The notes: generated by a model from the sequence alone, not told the origin. 64,000 bases of DNA from Amphirosellinia nigrospora (GCA_004123355.1 SCHM01000002.1:496001-560000), one strand, 5' to 3'; shown: positions 24,063-36,726, counted from the first letter of the stretch. Made by a program: numbers and translations.

Positions 24063-25583
24063 TGCCGTTGATATATCTATGGTACTTGTCAGATTTACCA
24101 GGGCTTACCATCGACCTGGGACATTTCATTGCTCAAACAGAAGTGCGGGCGGTAATTTAACTGATATCAGTGTCAATGATGGGTTGAGAATGGTAGTTTT
24201 TGGTGGCGGCGACATCGCTACGCCGAATCTCTTAGCTAGTGACTGGGACGGTCAGGGACAAGGATGGACCGAAGTCATGTGTCAAAAGGTATACAGTACT
24301 CCCATAACGTGATGTTGCTTTGAAAGGCTAATGATATCTTAGTTGGGGTGTGATACATATCTCTCTTTCGTCCCTAAGACAGATGGCATAGGCGGTGCCG
24401 TGGTGTCAAATTCGCTTCTTGATGCTGCGTACAGGCACGTGTCTGCGCCTCTGCCTCTAGCCGGCTCGAATAGACGCGAGAACGCGATCGAATTTGGCTA
24501 CTCCTGGTTTGAAGAGCAATACCCAGCACCAGACCAACCTGATTTAGCTGCTCAGATCGACTCTTTTCTCTCGTCCTCCGGAACACAAGGAGCCGCCACC
24601 GAAACGCTCTGGGTATTCAACATCGGGTATTGGGATGTCTGGTACCTTGCAGCTCTACCGCGCAAGCTCGCAACCTTGGTGATTGATTCTAGTGTTCGGG
24701 ATCTGTTCTTTCAGATTGAAAGACTCTATCAGGCAGCCCAAGACCAAGAATTAGTTGCATTCTCCGACTATTATTCTGTATCGGGTACTCACAGTCCTCT
24801 GGAATTGGAACATAAAACTGATAGATCAGCGCGGGCGCCCTTTCGGATATATCTCACGCGCCTCTTGACATATCACTAACACCCGGATTCGCTACGGCAC
24901 GCCCAAAGCCACCGTATCCCCATTCGAGTGCCAGTCAATTACGCAACGCGGCATTCCTCACAAACTATTGGAATGCTTTACTTGAAGCACGGGTAGATGA
25001 CTGGCTCGCTACACGGACCAGCGGACTGGTCCACTACAGATAAACGACCCCGAGGTCATCAAGGCTCTAGTCGGCCAGCAACCCCTACCAATAGATGCGC
25101 CCTCCCAGAAACATCATCATAGTCGAGATAACATCAAACATGACGGCAAGAGCTCAATCCCATACCGCGAATTTGCTTCGTTCGGCATTTCACCCTATCT
25201 TCGCGAACTGATGATCGACCACCAGCTACGGAGTGCGGACCTCGTCGATCACAAGGGGCTGGGCGCGCGCCCCCCGAAGACGGCTTTTTAGATATCACAA
25301 TGCCCTGTGCGTTTACAAAATCGGGCGAGAGGTCATCAAATATGGGGAAGCTACCGACGTAGAGGATAGGACGGTGGTGTGTGAGGAGCCCGATAACTAT
25401 CTTTTCTACACCGGGTTCACCGTGGGCCAACGCGCGATCCGTGAGATTGGCGTGCGTGCGGCTAGACGTCTCTTAGATCAGGTCGAAGACAGTTCAAAGT
25501 GGAGAGAGAGAGCCAGAGTGCATAAGAGTAGCGGCAGACATGGCAAGGGACGCAAGACGAAGAAGAAGAAGGCGCAGAGATGA
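24063..25583 (+). CDS. SGNH-hydrolase-fold membrane-anchored protein (fungal family), frame breaks
   Basis: The N-terminus has a membrane anchor (LALTIPLFMPLIYLWYL, about 24030-24085). It is followed, in another frame, by NDGLRMVVFGGGDIATP, an intron at 24289-24342, then LGCDTYLSFVP, SWFEEQYPAPDQPDLAAQID, WVFNIGYWDVWYLAALPRKL and, near the end, PYLRELMIDHQLR and DNYLFYTGFTVGQRAIREIGVRAA. I recognise these blocks from a conserved filamentous-fungal family assigned to the SGNH/GDSL superfamily. The usual GDS and GxND motifs appear here as GGGD and GYWD, so catalysis is doubtful. Frame changes occur near 24155, between 24850 and 25140, and near 25283 and 25350. The C-terminus is basic (KGRKTKKKKAQR). 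The start at ATG 24063 is tentative. No function should be assumed. Confidence 0.6.
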
Positions 25584-27835
25584 TCTAGCTACACTTCTGT
25601 TAGGTTAACGTTAGGGTTAAAGTTAAGACATCGGTCCTTTTTCGCGCCTCAGGTAATCTAATACTTGACCTGCTGTGAAGAACTTTATGTTCTCTTTTCT
25701 GAAGTTAGATATACACTACGTTGAAAAGGTGACAGCTAATTTCTTTGATTGTTCATAATCAATCGAGAAGTTATATGTGAAGGGTGTGAATTCCATTACT
25801 GTCAAAGACATGCTACAGCCTCAGCTGCCCTACAGTTTATTTACAACGATGTATTTTTTAAAGAAATTAATATAGGTATAGGAACTGGCGTGATGTTAGT
25901 CATTGATTCAACAGACTGTTCGCCCCTTCCAGCCACAGACCTATCCTTCTTGCTATATCCCCTACCATAGCAGGGACCAACGTCACTTGCACTTTTAATC
26001 TTTTAGCCATCGTAGAATCACAAGGGAGCAACTGATCTAACCCATCTGTTTGTAATACCCATTCTTCCCGTATTCTAACATCTGGTTCGCACATCTCTTG
26101 TTATTCTTCGCTTACAAATAGCTCACGAACTATATATCAACGTAGCAACAGCTATCCGTTTGGAAATCAATCCTTCAATGTCAACACTTGTATCAATATT
26201 GTCAATTGAACCTTTCTCCATCGTTATGGACGAGCAGATTGTCTTGTCCCATCCTCTTCGGGCATCAATATCGCAGGAAACCTGCCGAAGACAGCACTAT
26301 ACCCCCAGCCTCATTCAGCGTAAGCCTTGGCTATTCCAGCAACTGCTCTGTCTCTAACTATGATATTAGGAAAGCGAGCGTCTCACAAAATGACTATCCC
26401 GTGTACTTGGCCTGTCAGGTGGCTCGACAACCGGTCGCACATATCCTTCGGTGCACGGCAGAGGTTGTGACGATGTTTACGTCAACGTAGCCTTGCACAC
26501 GACACTCGATAATGGGCGTACAGAGTACTGTTTTGAAAAAGCCACTTCCCATCGTACTCCACCTGGTTGGCACATCCAAGGAGTTGAGAGGAGGAACATG
26601 TGGCACCTACCAGGTGGAATGTGCCAAAAGGATAATGGACTATTTTTGAATGTCTTTGGGCGCATGTCCATAAAAATTGTATGGGCCCCTTCTCTCAGCC
26701 TCGCCTAGTCGTCTTCCCATATTAATCGATAGCAGGGGTCTCGAAATCTCGGAAATCTCATCTCTGATTCACAGCACGATTATGACTATTGATAACGAAA
26801 CGGTGAAGGCACAAGAAAGGTTTTGTCCTGACAGTTGGAGCCAAGTTCTTGCCAGAAAGAATAAAAACCGAAGGATACATCGAGCAAGGCTTCAGCGAAC
26901 ACGGCTGGCACTTGGCGGAGACGATTGCCAACGAGCAGTTCCCCATGGGAAATAAGCCCATGTTGCGTCGGCGCCTCCAAAGTCATATCAGTGCCCTAGA
27001 AATAATCCGCAGTTGTGGTCATCCTCGAGCCCCGGCGCTCAATATGATAATGGGCTCTTTCGCCCAGATCCAGAGTAATCAACAGTAACCGTATATTCCG
27101 GTAGCGGGTTGAGGTAGATTGTATCGTATTATCAGCGACTTCAATTGGATCATTCATTGCTCTAGATCTCGTCCGCACTTGTGACAGGTTCATGGGTTTG
27201 TAACGAAATTAATGACTGGTATTAAGTGAGAATACGAGTAAACAAAGAACGTGGCGACCTTACATCCCGTGCGAACTAATTATGCGACAAGATCACCAAG
27301 ACTCCAAAGACTGCTATTGAGGTGATAAAAAAATAATGGCCAGCGCGTAGTGATCCCGCAGCGTGTTGTGGGCTACCTGCCGCAACCCTGCGACCCTGCA
27401 GCCCCCTGTCGTATGGGCCTAATCATCTTATCGGTTGCCTGTACAGCGTCAGGCACAGCTGTAGACCGCCTCAGTCACGAACCCCCCCGGTTGTCCGTCG
27501 ACAGCATTCGAGTACAACCATCAATTCACCTCCATTGTCCATCTCTTCACTTCATGCGGGTTCCATCCATGGAGAGCTTCTATTTGCATAACCTTTCCTA
27601 TATATCATTCCCCCAATTTTCAGGTCTTCAAGTTCTCTCTAGTCTCTCCCATGTACATCGCAGACACTCATAAGTTTCATGTCATTTCCAGGCCAGCTTA
27701 GCTCAAGCAGTAGTCAATAGGGCTTTGGCAGTTCTCCTCGAAGCCCTTACGACTCGCTAATCATTCCCTACACCCTCCTACCTACAGCTACCTATATACA
27801 GCTATTTGTTTCTCTGGGGTTGACCTCTCTGCGCC
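25584..27835. other. Gene-poor stretch, 2.25 kb
   Basis: No gene could be supported. Plus-strand frames around 26160-27088 have protein-like composition in places (for example EGYIEQGFSEHGWHLAETIANEQFPMGNKPM near 26870-26960, and a Cys-bearing stretch at 26451-26620), so a decayed or intron-rich gene may lie here, but no family was recognised. The right end is the promoter of the CCCH gene. Confidence 0.35.
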
Positions 27836-29436
27836 ATGTCGAGGATACTTACCGATAAAGAAATCGACGATGCTTCCAAGAAGCTGGCTGCATTCCGTGC
27901 AACTAGTGCAGAAGAAGACTTCCTTCAACGATACGCTGATTTATTGAGAAGCTATCAGCAATTGAAGAGTGACTTCGAAGAGGAGAAAGTCAACCGGGAG
28001 CGGTATAAACAGCTCGCGCGTAATCAGGAACGCAACCCCTTTGTGCTGGTTATCATTGATGGAGACGGATACATTTTTGCGGAGGACTTTCTTCTAACGG
28101 GCGCCGACGGAGGTTTACACCTAGCACAGCACCTGAATAATGTAGTCAAGCAAAGCCTCCGCAAAAAAGGCCTGGACAATTGCGATATAATGGTACGCGT
28201 TTACGCGAATCTCGTAAACTTATCACGAACTCTCTCCAGACATGGACTGGCAACTCCCGATAAACGATCTCTCGCTCCCTTTGTGGCCAACTTCAACCGA
28301 TCCTATGGTCTAATGGACTTCGTCGATGCCGGCGAACTAAAGGAAAATGCCGATTTTAAGATACGAGCTCTCTTAAATCTATATGCCGAGAATGCCCAAT
28401 GCAAGCACATTTATGCTGCGCTATGCCATGACGTGGGCTATCTTGGAGAGTTGACTAAGTTTAGGGGGAGCCGGGACAGAATTACACTTATACGATCGTC
28501 CGGCCTCCTTTTCCACGACCAGTTTCTAAAATTGAATTTGGAAATCGAAGAATTACGTGGTGTCTTTCGCACAGTACCGCTCGAAGGACCTGCCTCGCTC
28601 AACACAAAGTCTAATTCAAACACTGATCTAATGAAGACTACCCCTTTAACCGGCTTTTCTGCTACCAACAATACAGCCTACCGTGGCATTAGCTCACGCG
28701 AAACCCAGAAAGTGTGCCAGTATTTTCCAGTTGGAAAGTGTCGGTTTGGAAGGGAATGCCTCAATGCCCACGTCGATCCGACTTCGACCAACTCAACCAA
28801 GCCCCTTTACGCTTCTCAAGCCAGTCATTATGGTAGCCTCGACAACGACATTGCAGGCGGTTCTGGTCGCGTGAAGTCACCAGTCATTTCATCACTGTTC
28901 AAAGGGGCCGAGCCTATGGATAAACTACCAAAGAAGAACGAAATACCAGATGGCCTTGTAGCCGTAAACAAGAATTCACATCGCCTAGATCCCTACGTCC
29001 CACCCCCAGCCCGCTAGCATCTTCCAGACTCAGGGAACTATCTAGCTTTCGGAAGTTCTGCAACAGCAAGCAACTTACAAATTCCTGTACCGACGAGAAC
29101 TGCAGATACGAACACACACCACTCCCAGAAGAACTACTCCCTGCGCTAGAGTGGCTATCGCGTTCGCTACCTTGTAGTAGTCGAGGATCTTGTAGAGACC
29201 AGAATTGTGTCCAGGGTCATATGTGCCAGAATATGGAATGCCACTACCGTGGTGGCAAGATCAAATGCAAACTGTCAGGATACGCACACGGAGATCTTAC
29301 TTTAGATCACTATACCCCTGCTGATCCAGGCGACGCGAATAATGCAAGCAAAAATCTTACCCCCGTTACGGCCTCACCCTTGAGCAGTCATGTGAACCAA
29401 TTTCCCAATGGCGAAAACCCTTGGGATCTTTCCTAG
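27836..29436 (+). CDS. CCCH zinc-finger protein with NYN/PIN-like N-terminal domain, one frame break
   Basis: Conserved fungal family. An N-terminal coiled coil (about residues 5-65) is followed by a nuclease-like alpha/beta domain (LVIIDGDGYIFAEDFL ... VRVYANLVNLSRTL ... FVDAGELKENADFKIRALL ... CKHIYAALCHDVGYLGEL), resembling NYN domains with an early Asp cluster. Then come CCCH fingers: C-x7-C-x5-C-x3-H (VCQYFPVGKCRFGRECLNAH), C-x8-C-x4-C-x3-H (FCNSKQLTNSCTDENCRYEH) and C-x5-C-x4-C-x3-H (PCSSRGSCRDQNCVQGH). The first open frame ends at 29017, but the remaining fingers continue in the next frame from about 29014 to the stop at 29436, so one base is missing near 29001-29013 (CCCCC and CCCG run). 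About 530 residues in all. A role in RNA binding or decay is inferred from the domains. Confidence 0.82.
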
Positions 29437-30153
29437 TTCGACACAGCTGCGAAACGTGGAGGTGGCTATGCAGTAGATGCCAAATCGGACGAGAATAGTC
29501 CTTTATCAACTAGAACCACTGACAAACTCCCCGAACCCTGATGGATCGTGGTCGGTTGCAGGTTTCGTCTTACGCGGTCTGACCGAGCGGTAAAGATATA
29601 ACGTCTCTTACCGCAGGGTATGTATTAGTATGTTGACGAATGCAATAAATTCGCCAATCTACCATGCCCAGAATCTCAACGTCCCCGACTAAATAAAGGA
29701 GGATTGTTATCAATGTCATAAAACAACTGAAGGCTATTACTTAGCTTCAAATTACATACGCAAGGACCGAAAAATGGACTAAGATTTCTGAGGAAAGGAT
29801 CGAGGGCTTTACCAAATCGTGCTCTCACAATAATAAAAAACCAATATAAACACTCTACTCGTCTTGTATTGTCTGTGATTGCGATTGTAGCAGGAATACT
29901 GTGGACAGCTGACATGCCATCCTATTTATATTCCCAACGCTCACTCATCTTCTGTCATTGCCGTTCATAAACGCCAAATGTAGTAGCCCTCTGTGAACGC
30001 CAAGACCTTCTCGAATTTGTCCTGCTCTCGGCTAATTAACCCACCAAAAAGTAACACAGATATTTAGCCCAGTTAAATCGCCGTGTCTGCAATTCAAATC
30101 CCTGTTCAAATCCGGCTTCGACTTGACTTGTTAACAATCACAAATGATTAAAT
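29437..30153. other. Intergenic, nothing recognised
   Basis: About 0.7 kb between the CCCH gene and the tRNA. Two TTCAAATCC stretches near 30090-30115 resemble a tRNA B box but no cloverleaf can be drawn around them. Confidence 0.4.
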
Positions 30154-30250
30154 GGCCTCGTGGCCCAATGGCAAGGCGTCTGACTACGAGAGTCTAAGAT
30201 TGACTCTTCACGGTAATCAGGAGATTCTGGGTTCGACCCCAGCGAGGTCA
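30154..30250 (+). tRNA. tRNA-Arg(ACG) with an intron
   Basis: The acceptor stem GGCCTCG pairs with CGAGGTC, followed by discriminator A at 30250. D arm is GCCC AATGGCAA GGC; T arm is CTGGG TTCGACC CCAG. The anticodon stem TCTGA/TCAGG encloses loop CT-ACG-A...A, with the anticodon ACG at 30186-30188. About 26 nt (roughly 30190-30215) is inserted directly after position 37, the canonical place for a nuclear tRNA intron. Confidence 0.93.
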
Positions 30251-30268
30251 CATGACATGACAAACGAA

Positions 30269-30274
30269 TTTTTT
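30269..30274 (+). terminator. RNA polymerase III terminator of tRNA-Arg
   Basis: Run of six T starting 18 bases after the tRNA 3' end, as expected for Pol III termination. Confidence 0.75.
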
Positions 30275-30370
30275 CTCCTTGTGGCCTTTTTGGCCCAGTT
30301 GAATCCATGTAGTGTTGGCCTCTAAAGTAGGCCTCTTCTAACCAACGTTCGGGAAATATTTGCGTACCAA

Positions 30371-32035
30371 TCAGTCCCGTTCCACTCTATCGAACCAAAT
30401 GAACAGATCATCGTCAAAATTTAATCCCATCTTGATGACCCTGTCATTTTCGAACACAAATTTCGCCACCATAAGGCAGCTCTCGCCCGACTGGAAGCTT
30501 CGGCAGTGCATAATGTACTCCGTTTGCTCGCGCACGTGGTCGAAAACCAGGAAGAACCCCATGGACCGATCGCTCGCATCGATGAAGAGTCGGCCATCCT
30601 TGACGACTACAGTCATCCCTTTGTAGCCCGGGTTCCAATACTCGCCTATGTATGCACTCAGCGGCATCTTCTGCGGCTCTGTCTCTTCGCGCAAGACGCG
30701 CCGGAGCTCCTCCTGCTTAGGGTCATCCTCGTATCTCTGGTTCTCGTCGTCCTTTGTTTTGCCCCAGTCCGGCCGTTGTGATACCGGCACGCCCAGAACT
30801 TCGTCAATCAACTCCCGAGATAAGATTGTAGCGACGCCGCTTGCGTTAGACGAGTTCCCAAATATAGCGCCCCCAAGCTTAAAGTCAGGTACGAAGAAGA
30901 ACCGGCTACCGAATCCATCTATACAACCGTCATGGCCGACAACCATATGGCTTCGGTAGTAGAATATCTCCAAACCAGCAGTGTAGATTACCGGCGAAGT
31001 GAACGGCTCTGGGTAATCACCCTCGGGGTCTGCAATGGTTCGCAATTTGGTAAGTCCTTTATAAACTTCCTCGTCAACTGGATGTTCCTTGTTCATCAAG
31101 GCCTGTACCCATTTAATGAAGTCATTCACGCTCGTGATAATTGAGCCGGCCCCTTGGGCCTCCGGACAATCCAAAACCCCAAAGCCAATATAACGCTCGT
31201 CTTTCTTATCCCACGCATACCCGGTGGAAATTCGGTCACCAAGGCCAGATGACCGAGCACGCTCTGGCTGGAGGTGAGTCGATGACATTCCTAAAGGCCC
31301 GAAGAAGTGTTCTTGAAGAAAATCGGCAAATGCAACCCCGCTCTTCTTTTCGACAAGATATGTCGCAACTGTATACTGCGTGCATAGGAACATCTTAGTC
31401 GAAATCCCTGCGTCTCACATCACAAAACTTGCTGTACCATACGAAACAAGGAGCCCAGGGGATTGGGCACTGGAGATTTTTATACGCACCATGATATTGT
31501 TGTACATGTACTTGGATCGAATTGGTTCGGTCATCACCAAGTTTCGCAGGTTTCTCGTGACGGATCTCGCATCATCTGGCTTTGCGGCTTGTGGTCCAAG
31601 ATATGAGTCGTCGTGACTGTAAGTGTCAGCCACAACAACCACCCCAGGGTATTTCTAGAGATACTTACCGTGGCATGCCTGTCCTATGACTAAGGATATC
31701 TTCAACTGTGACCTGTTCCGTATACCCCTGGCCCGAAAGGACGAAATCTTCGGGTAGTAGTTTGGACATGGTTGCTTCGTACTGCACATCGGGATATTTG
31801 TCGTCGTCGCGTACCAGTAGACCAACCGATGCGGCCGTTAAAGACTTTGAAGCGGATGCGATGTCGAAGAGAGTGTCCGCGGTGCATGGTTCCGGTGGAT
31901 TTAGCGATGCCAACCCATACCCGGCGGAGAATGTACCTCGCCTTGTATGACTGCGACAGCAAGGCCAGGCACGTGATGCTTCTTCATGAGCTCCTCCACG
32001 TGTGAAGGGAAGTCTGGAGAGTGAATAAAATCCAT
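30371..32035 (-). CDS. Beta-lactamase-like serine hydrolase (class C/LACTB fold), one frame break
   Basis: The penicillin-binding-protein/class C fold is clear: SASK (SxxK nucleophile and general base) within DIASASKSLTA, the YNN of KYMYNNIM as the YxN motif, and GHDG in place of the KTG box. The protein starts at ATG 32035 (MDFIHSPDFPSHVEELMKKHHVPGLAVAVIQ) and ends at 30371 with a lipocalin-like C-terminal beta domain (AYIGEYWNPGYKGMTVVV). Introns: 31617-31668 and 31376-31489, both in phase. The frame moves once at about 31930-31945, between GEVHS and AGYGLASLNPPEP. Fungal members act as esterases, transacylases or peptidases; the substrate is unknown. No signal peptide, so probably cytosolic. 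About 510 residues. Confidence 0.85.
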
Positions 32036-33800
32036 GATTTGATGATCAATTGCCCAAGCTTCCTTGATAACCTCTTCGTGAATCGAATTGCCTTGGGCTA
32101 TCAGCTATCAAATGGCCAAAGCTTACTAACTCGTGCATGTCTGTCTGCGAGCGTATCCATGAACCCGATTTAATCTGGTGAAGAGAATTCTTCAAATACT
32201 CTATCCAAATAGAATACGCATTGGTTGGCATCTACAAAAGTGAGTCACCGGCAAGGACGTGGCGCGTCAGATTGATTGTCGGGAGGCATTAGTCACAGCA
32301 ACATGACGACAGGCAAAGCTCGCATAGCTCATGACAAATTCGAGCAGGCAGTCGTTATGTATTATTCGAGACAATTCCATAGGCGAATTACGTGGCAATG
32401 ACTGGGGTTCTTGTTCAGTGGTGCTCGATAGACACCGCTTTCACTGAACAAAATTACTCTGATATCTTCATGCGCCTCCAAAACAATTTCTAGTCTTGAT
32501 GCATGGGTCAGAAAACGAATACTACTATTTGAGCAGTGAGGTTAACGCCAGCTTTGGGTCGAATAGTTTCATTCCGTGTATCCCAGCCGCTGCATTACCG
32601 CCGACAAATCACATCGAGAGACTGACGATGTCCTTGTAGACGGTCGCGCAGTCTTCATCATGATACGAATGCTATTTCTCTGTCGTGAGCTGATGCGAGC
32701 TTCGTTTTCCCGCAGGTCAACAGAACGACATGCAACCTACCCATCGCTAATGAGTTTTTATGAAGCAATAACATTACCGTGAGCCGAAAACAGACGGCTT
32801 CTGGCTTCTGGCAACATCTGGTGCCGATCAGCTAAGTTTCAACCTCCTCAAAGGTTCGATCACTGGCCTCAAAACTGGCCTGTTTGTCTGCCATGGTGTA
32901 TACGAAAGATGTCATACCGACGGAGACAGAAACCAGAATTGGAGATTGGGGTTTCTCGGAGGTTTACAAGCCGAAGTTTCCACCAAGTGCGCGTGTCACT
33001 TTCTCCCCTCAATTTTACGGGAATTGACAAAAAGAATTTCTTTTTAATACTACTAAACACTTAACCGAATCACTCCAGTAATATATAACATAAAAATATA
33101 ATAACCAATCACTAAAAGGTGATCATTATAATAATTAAGGGTGTGTGAAAGGTTGGCAGGCCGGTGACGAAAGTTAACTATGAACCCCGCAACCCCGCGC
33201 TGTACGATATCCCCTCCCCCACCCCAAGAAATAGCAGAAATTACCTAGGTAGGTACCTACTGTAGGTATTCCACTAGCTTTAAACATCTATAAGCGACTT
33301 AATAGGTGAATAGCCTCTGATTAAGAAGCACCTGCAGTCTCTAAGACCAACCTTGATGCGTCGTGCCTGCAGTTAAGATCCTCAACAACACATAAAATCC
33401 GGGGGGGAGTAGAAACGTCAAATGCATGTCAATACCTAAACAGGATCCATTCCAAGTTGTATTGCCGTTGCGCGACAACCCCTCTCCGTACATCTTCCCC
33501 GCGAACATTGTCGGTTAAGGTATCACGCGGACTCGAGTATCTTGCGAAACGCTTCAGCTATCAAGTTAACATTGTCTCGCTCACACTGAGTCGCCGAAAG
33601 CCACCCGTAATCTTCAGCACTCAAGATCATGGTATTAGTCTGTGAACAATTTGTAGACGCAACATCATGGCTCGCTCACGGCATGATTTAAGAGAGGGAT
33701 GGCAGTTCCGAGAGTACAATGGTAGTTCGGATTGAGATCCGTGGCTTCAGTACAGAATGTCCCTACTCAGGTCACATGGACTTGCTAGCTAACAAGAAGT
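32036..33800. other. Divergent intergenic region
   Basis: 1.77 kb between divergent genes. Holds a CCTAGGTAGGTACCT motif near 33244 and otherwise no recognised feature; short frames at 32046-32231 and 32869-33060 look random. Confidence 0.4.
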
Positions 33801-36726
33801 ATGGCAAGTCCCCTTTCAACATCATCTCCTACCTCACTGCATAACGCGATCTATGGATATCCCAGCTATGGCTCTCCAGCTCACATTAGTATAGAATTCA
33901 GATCCGTTCTAGATCTCAACGAATTGGCAGTCCGGTCACTTGCGGAAAAGCGATGGACATACAGAACACAATTCGCCAAACCACTGGGCTGTCATCCGAG
34001 AGACCGACTGTTGCAGATTTAGTGTTTGAGGGTCTTGACACTTTTGCAACAGTCTCGCTAAACGGTGCTGATATTTTGAAGTCCGATAACATGTTCATTT
34101 CTCATCGGATCGATGTTACCGGCCTACAAGGATACGAACGAGTTGGAAATCCAATTCGATTCCGCTATGCTCCGTGGAAGAGACTTAGTCAAGGAGCATT
34201 CCCACGAACATACGTTTTATGTGAGACAAACAGAAGTCAGCCGTGTGCCCGTGCGAAAAGCCCAGTGTATGTTACGTCTGAGTCAACCATCCGTTCTTGT
34301 CTATTTTTAACGCTCAACACTTTGAAGACTTATTTAATGAATCTACATGCTCATTTATCCCATAACCTAGAGATTTGGCTGACTGGTTATAACTAAGACC
34401 ACTGGGGCTGGGATTGGGGCCCTATATGATCACAGCTGGCCCCTGGAAACCTGTCTATCTTGAGCAATACGTTTCTAAAATCGATGATGTATGGATCGAA
34501 TGTGAGGTCAGTGAGGACCTACAAACATGTTCGGGCCGTATTGTGGCTAAGGTATCCGGAGCAAATGATCAATCCGTTCAGATATCATTGTCGCTGGCTG
34601 GGTCAGCTGTATTCGAAGAGCAGTGCACGGCTGATTCGAACGGGGTTGCGGAAACGCCCTTCCAAATTAAGGACCCAAAACTCTGGTATCCCTTTACACA
34701 CGGAACTCAGACTCGTTATGAGTTGAAGGCTACTTTGGGATCTTATGATACGTTATCCAAGATGGTTGGGTTTCGGCGAGCTGAGCTTATCCAACAGGAA
34801 GATGAATTTGGCAAATCTTTCTTCTTCAGGATTAACGGCGAGGACGTATTTTGTGGCGGATCGTGCTGGATTCCGGCCGACAGCTTCTTGTCTTCCATTT
34901 CAGAGCAGCGATATCGTGATTGGGTGAAACTTGCATATGAGGGTAATCAGAATATGATCCGTGTTTGGGGCGGTGGAATTTATGAGGATACTGCTTTCTT
35001 CGACGCCTGTGATGAATTGGGGGTAATGGTGTGGCAGGACTTCGCTTTCGCCTGTGCATCTTATCCTACATACAAGTCTTACCTCGAGTCTGTTGAAAAA
35101 GAGGCACGACAGAACATTCGGCGACTGAGATCGCACCCTTCTCTGATCATCTGGGCCGGTAGCAACGAAGACTATCAGGTCCAAGAACGGTATGGCCTCG
35201 AGTATAATTATGAAGATAAAGATCCTCAGTCATGGCTCAAGACCACTTTCCCTGCTCGATATACCTATGAATACCTCCTCCCGAAGATTGTGTCGGAAGA
35301 AGACCGATTCGCCATCTAGTACGTGTTTTCAAGCCTTGCCCTGCTCTGCTACAATTACTCACTCTTATTTTGCATAGCCACCCGACCAGTCCTTGGGGAG
35401 ACGGAAAAGTTACTTCGGACCCTACTGTCGGTGATAAGCATCAATGGGATAGTACGAGCTACATCAAACCGTATCATGTGTAGCCTATAGCTAATGTTTA
35501 TAGTTTGGCACGGTGCAATGAACAGGTACCAAGAAGCCTTTAGGTTATCTGCTCGGTTCATTAGCGAGTTTGGAAGTAAGTATCTTGACTCACACTCCAT
35601 AAACTGCTCACTTGGAGCAAGGCGTGACTCCTGCTTTGGCCGCACCCCCCATACATATGATCATACTGAAATGTATACAGTGGAAGCCTACCCTCATTTG
35701 GAGACTACTCGCGGCATGATCACCGTGGAGCAGCAAAGATACCCCGGATCCATGATGATGGACTTCCGGAACAAGGCTATCGACCATGAACGCCGTGTGG
35801 CAGCATACGTCAACGAGAACTTCACTGTTAAATATGACATCTCGTCATACACGCACCTGACCCAAATCGTCCAAGCCGAGGCTATGCACTTTGCTTACAA
35901 GGCCTGGAGACGAGAATGGGTAAGAGAAAGTGCGGAGGTGTTCTAGTGTGGCAATTGAATGACTGTTGGCCAACAATGAGTTGGGCCGTGGTTGACTACT
36001 ATCTCCTGAAAAGCCGGGATACTATGCGATCAAAAATGCACTGAAGCCTTTAGATATCGGCTTATCAAGGAAATACCACGATTGGACGTCTGGGCATGTT
36101 GACCCAACGGAGTCATTCAAGGATACGAAGTTCGACCTATGGGCCGTCAGTAATGGACCCAACCAGTGCAAGCTGACGTGACCGTGAGATTCATCTCTAT
36201 CCGGAGCGGTCTGGATGTGAAGCAACAGATGAAGCTTGATTCGGTGACTGTATATCCCAACAGCACGACCGAGATCCTGAAGGACCATGATCTGATGGGA
36301 AACGTCATAGGAGCACATGACAACGTGCAGTCCGCTGACATCGAAGAATTCGATTCATATGTGATTCATGCTATCCTCACAGTTGGCGATCAACCCACAG
36401 CCTCTGACACTTACTGGCCACAACCGCTAAAATACTTGGACTTTGGTAGTCGTAACGTCACTTTCAGGGATATCGGTGGTAATCAAGTTGTGATCTCGGC
36501 CGGCCGTCCTACAAAAGGATTTGTTTTCGAGGAAACAAGGGGTGTAAAACTCAGTGATAATGGGTTCGACCTCATCCCAGGACAAGAAAGGGTAGTGGAA
36601 GTAACAGGAACGAACATTCAGTCGCTCAGATATACATTTATAGGGGCCTCTGAGGGCTCTATACCCTGTCGACGGATTGAAGGGAATGCTTCTCACAACG
36701 AATTGGCAACACAATATATTCTCTAA
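33801..36726 (+). CDS. mndB: GH2 beta-mannosidase (mndB type), many frame breaks
   Basis: Exo-acting enzyme releasing beta-1,4-mannose from the non-reducing end of manno-oligosaccharides. Exons follow introns 34267-34397, 35319-35377, 35452-35503 and 35576-35680. Recognised blocks: LDLNELAV, LVFEGLDTFATVSLNG, RDLVKEHSHEH, YHWGWDWG, AGPWKPVYLE, GGSCWIPADSF, RVWGGGIYE, WAGSNEDYQ with the acid/base Glu (codon 35167-35169), and FISEFG with the nucleophile Glu (35565-35567). No signal peptide is seen, which fits the intracellular mndB branch. At least eight single-base frame changes occur: several in 33815-33925 where CC seems reduced to C, and others near 34117, 34418, 35918, 36010 and 36160. Natural stop 36724-36726; about 840 residues expected. 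Activity is very likely if the breaks are sequencing errors. Confidence 0.85.

Noticed and set aside
30090-30115. Second tRNA suggested by TTCAAATCC B-box-like sequences
   Set aside because: No acceptor or anticodon stem can be paired around it.
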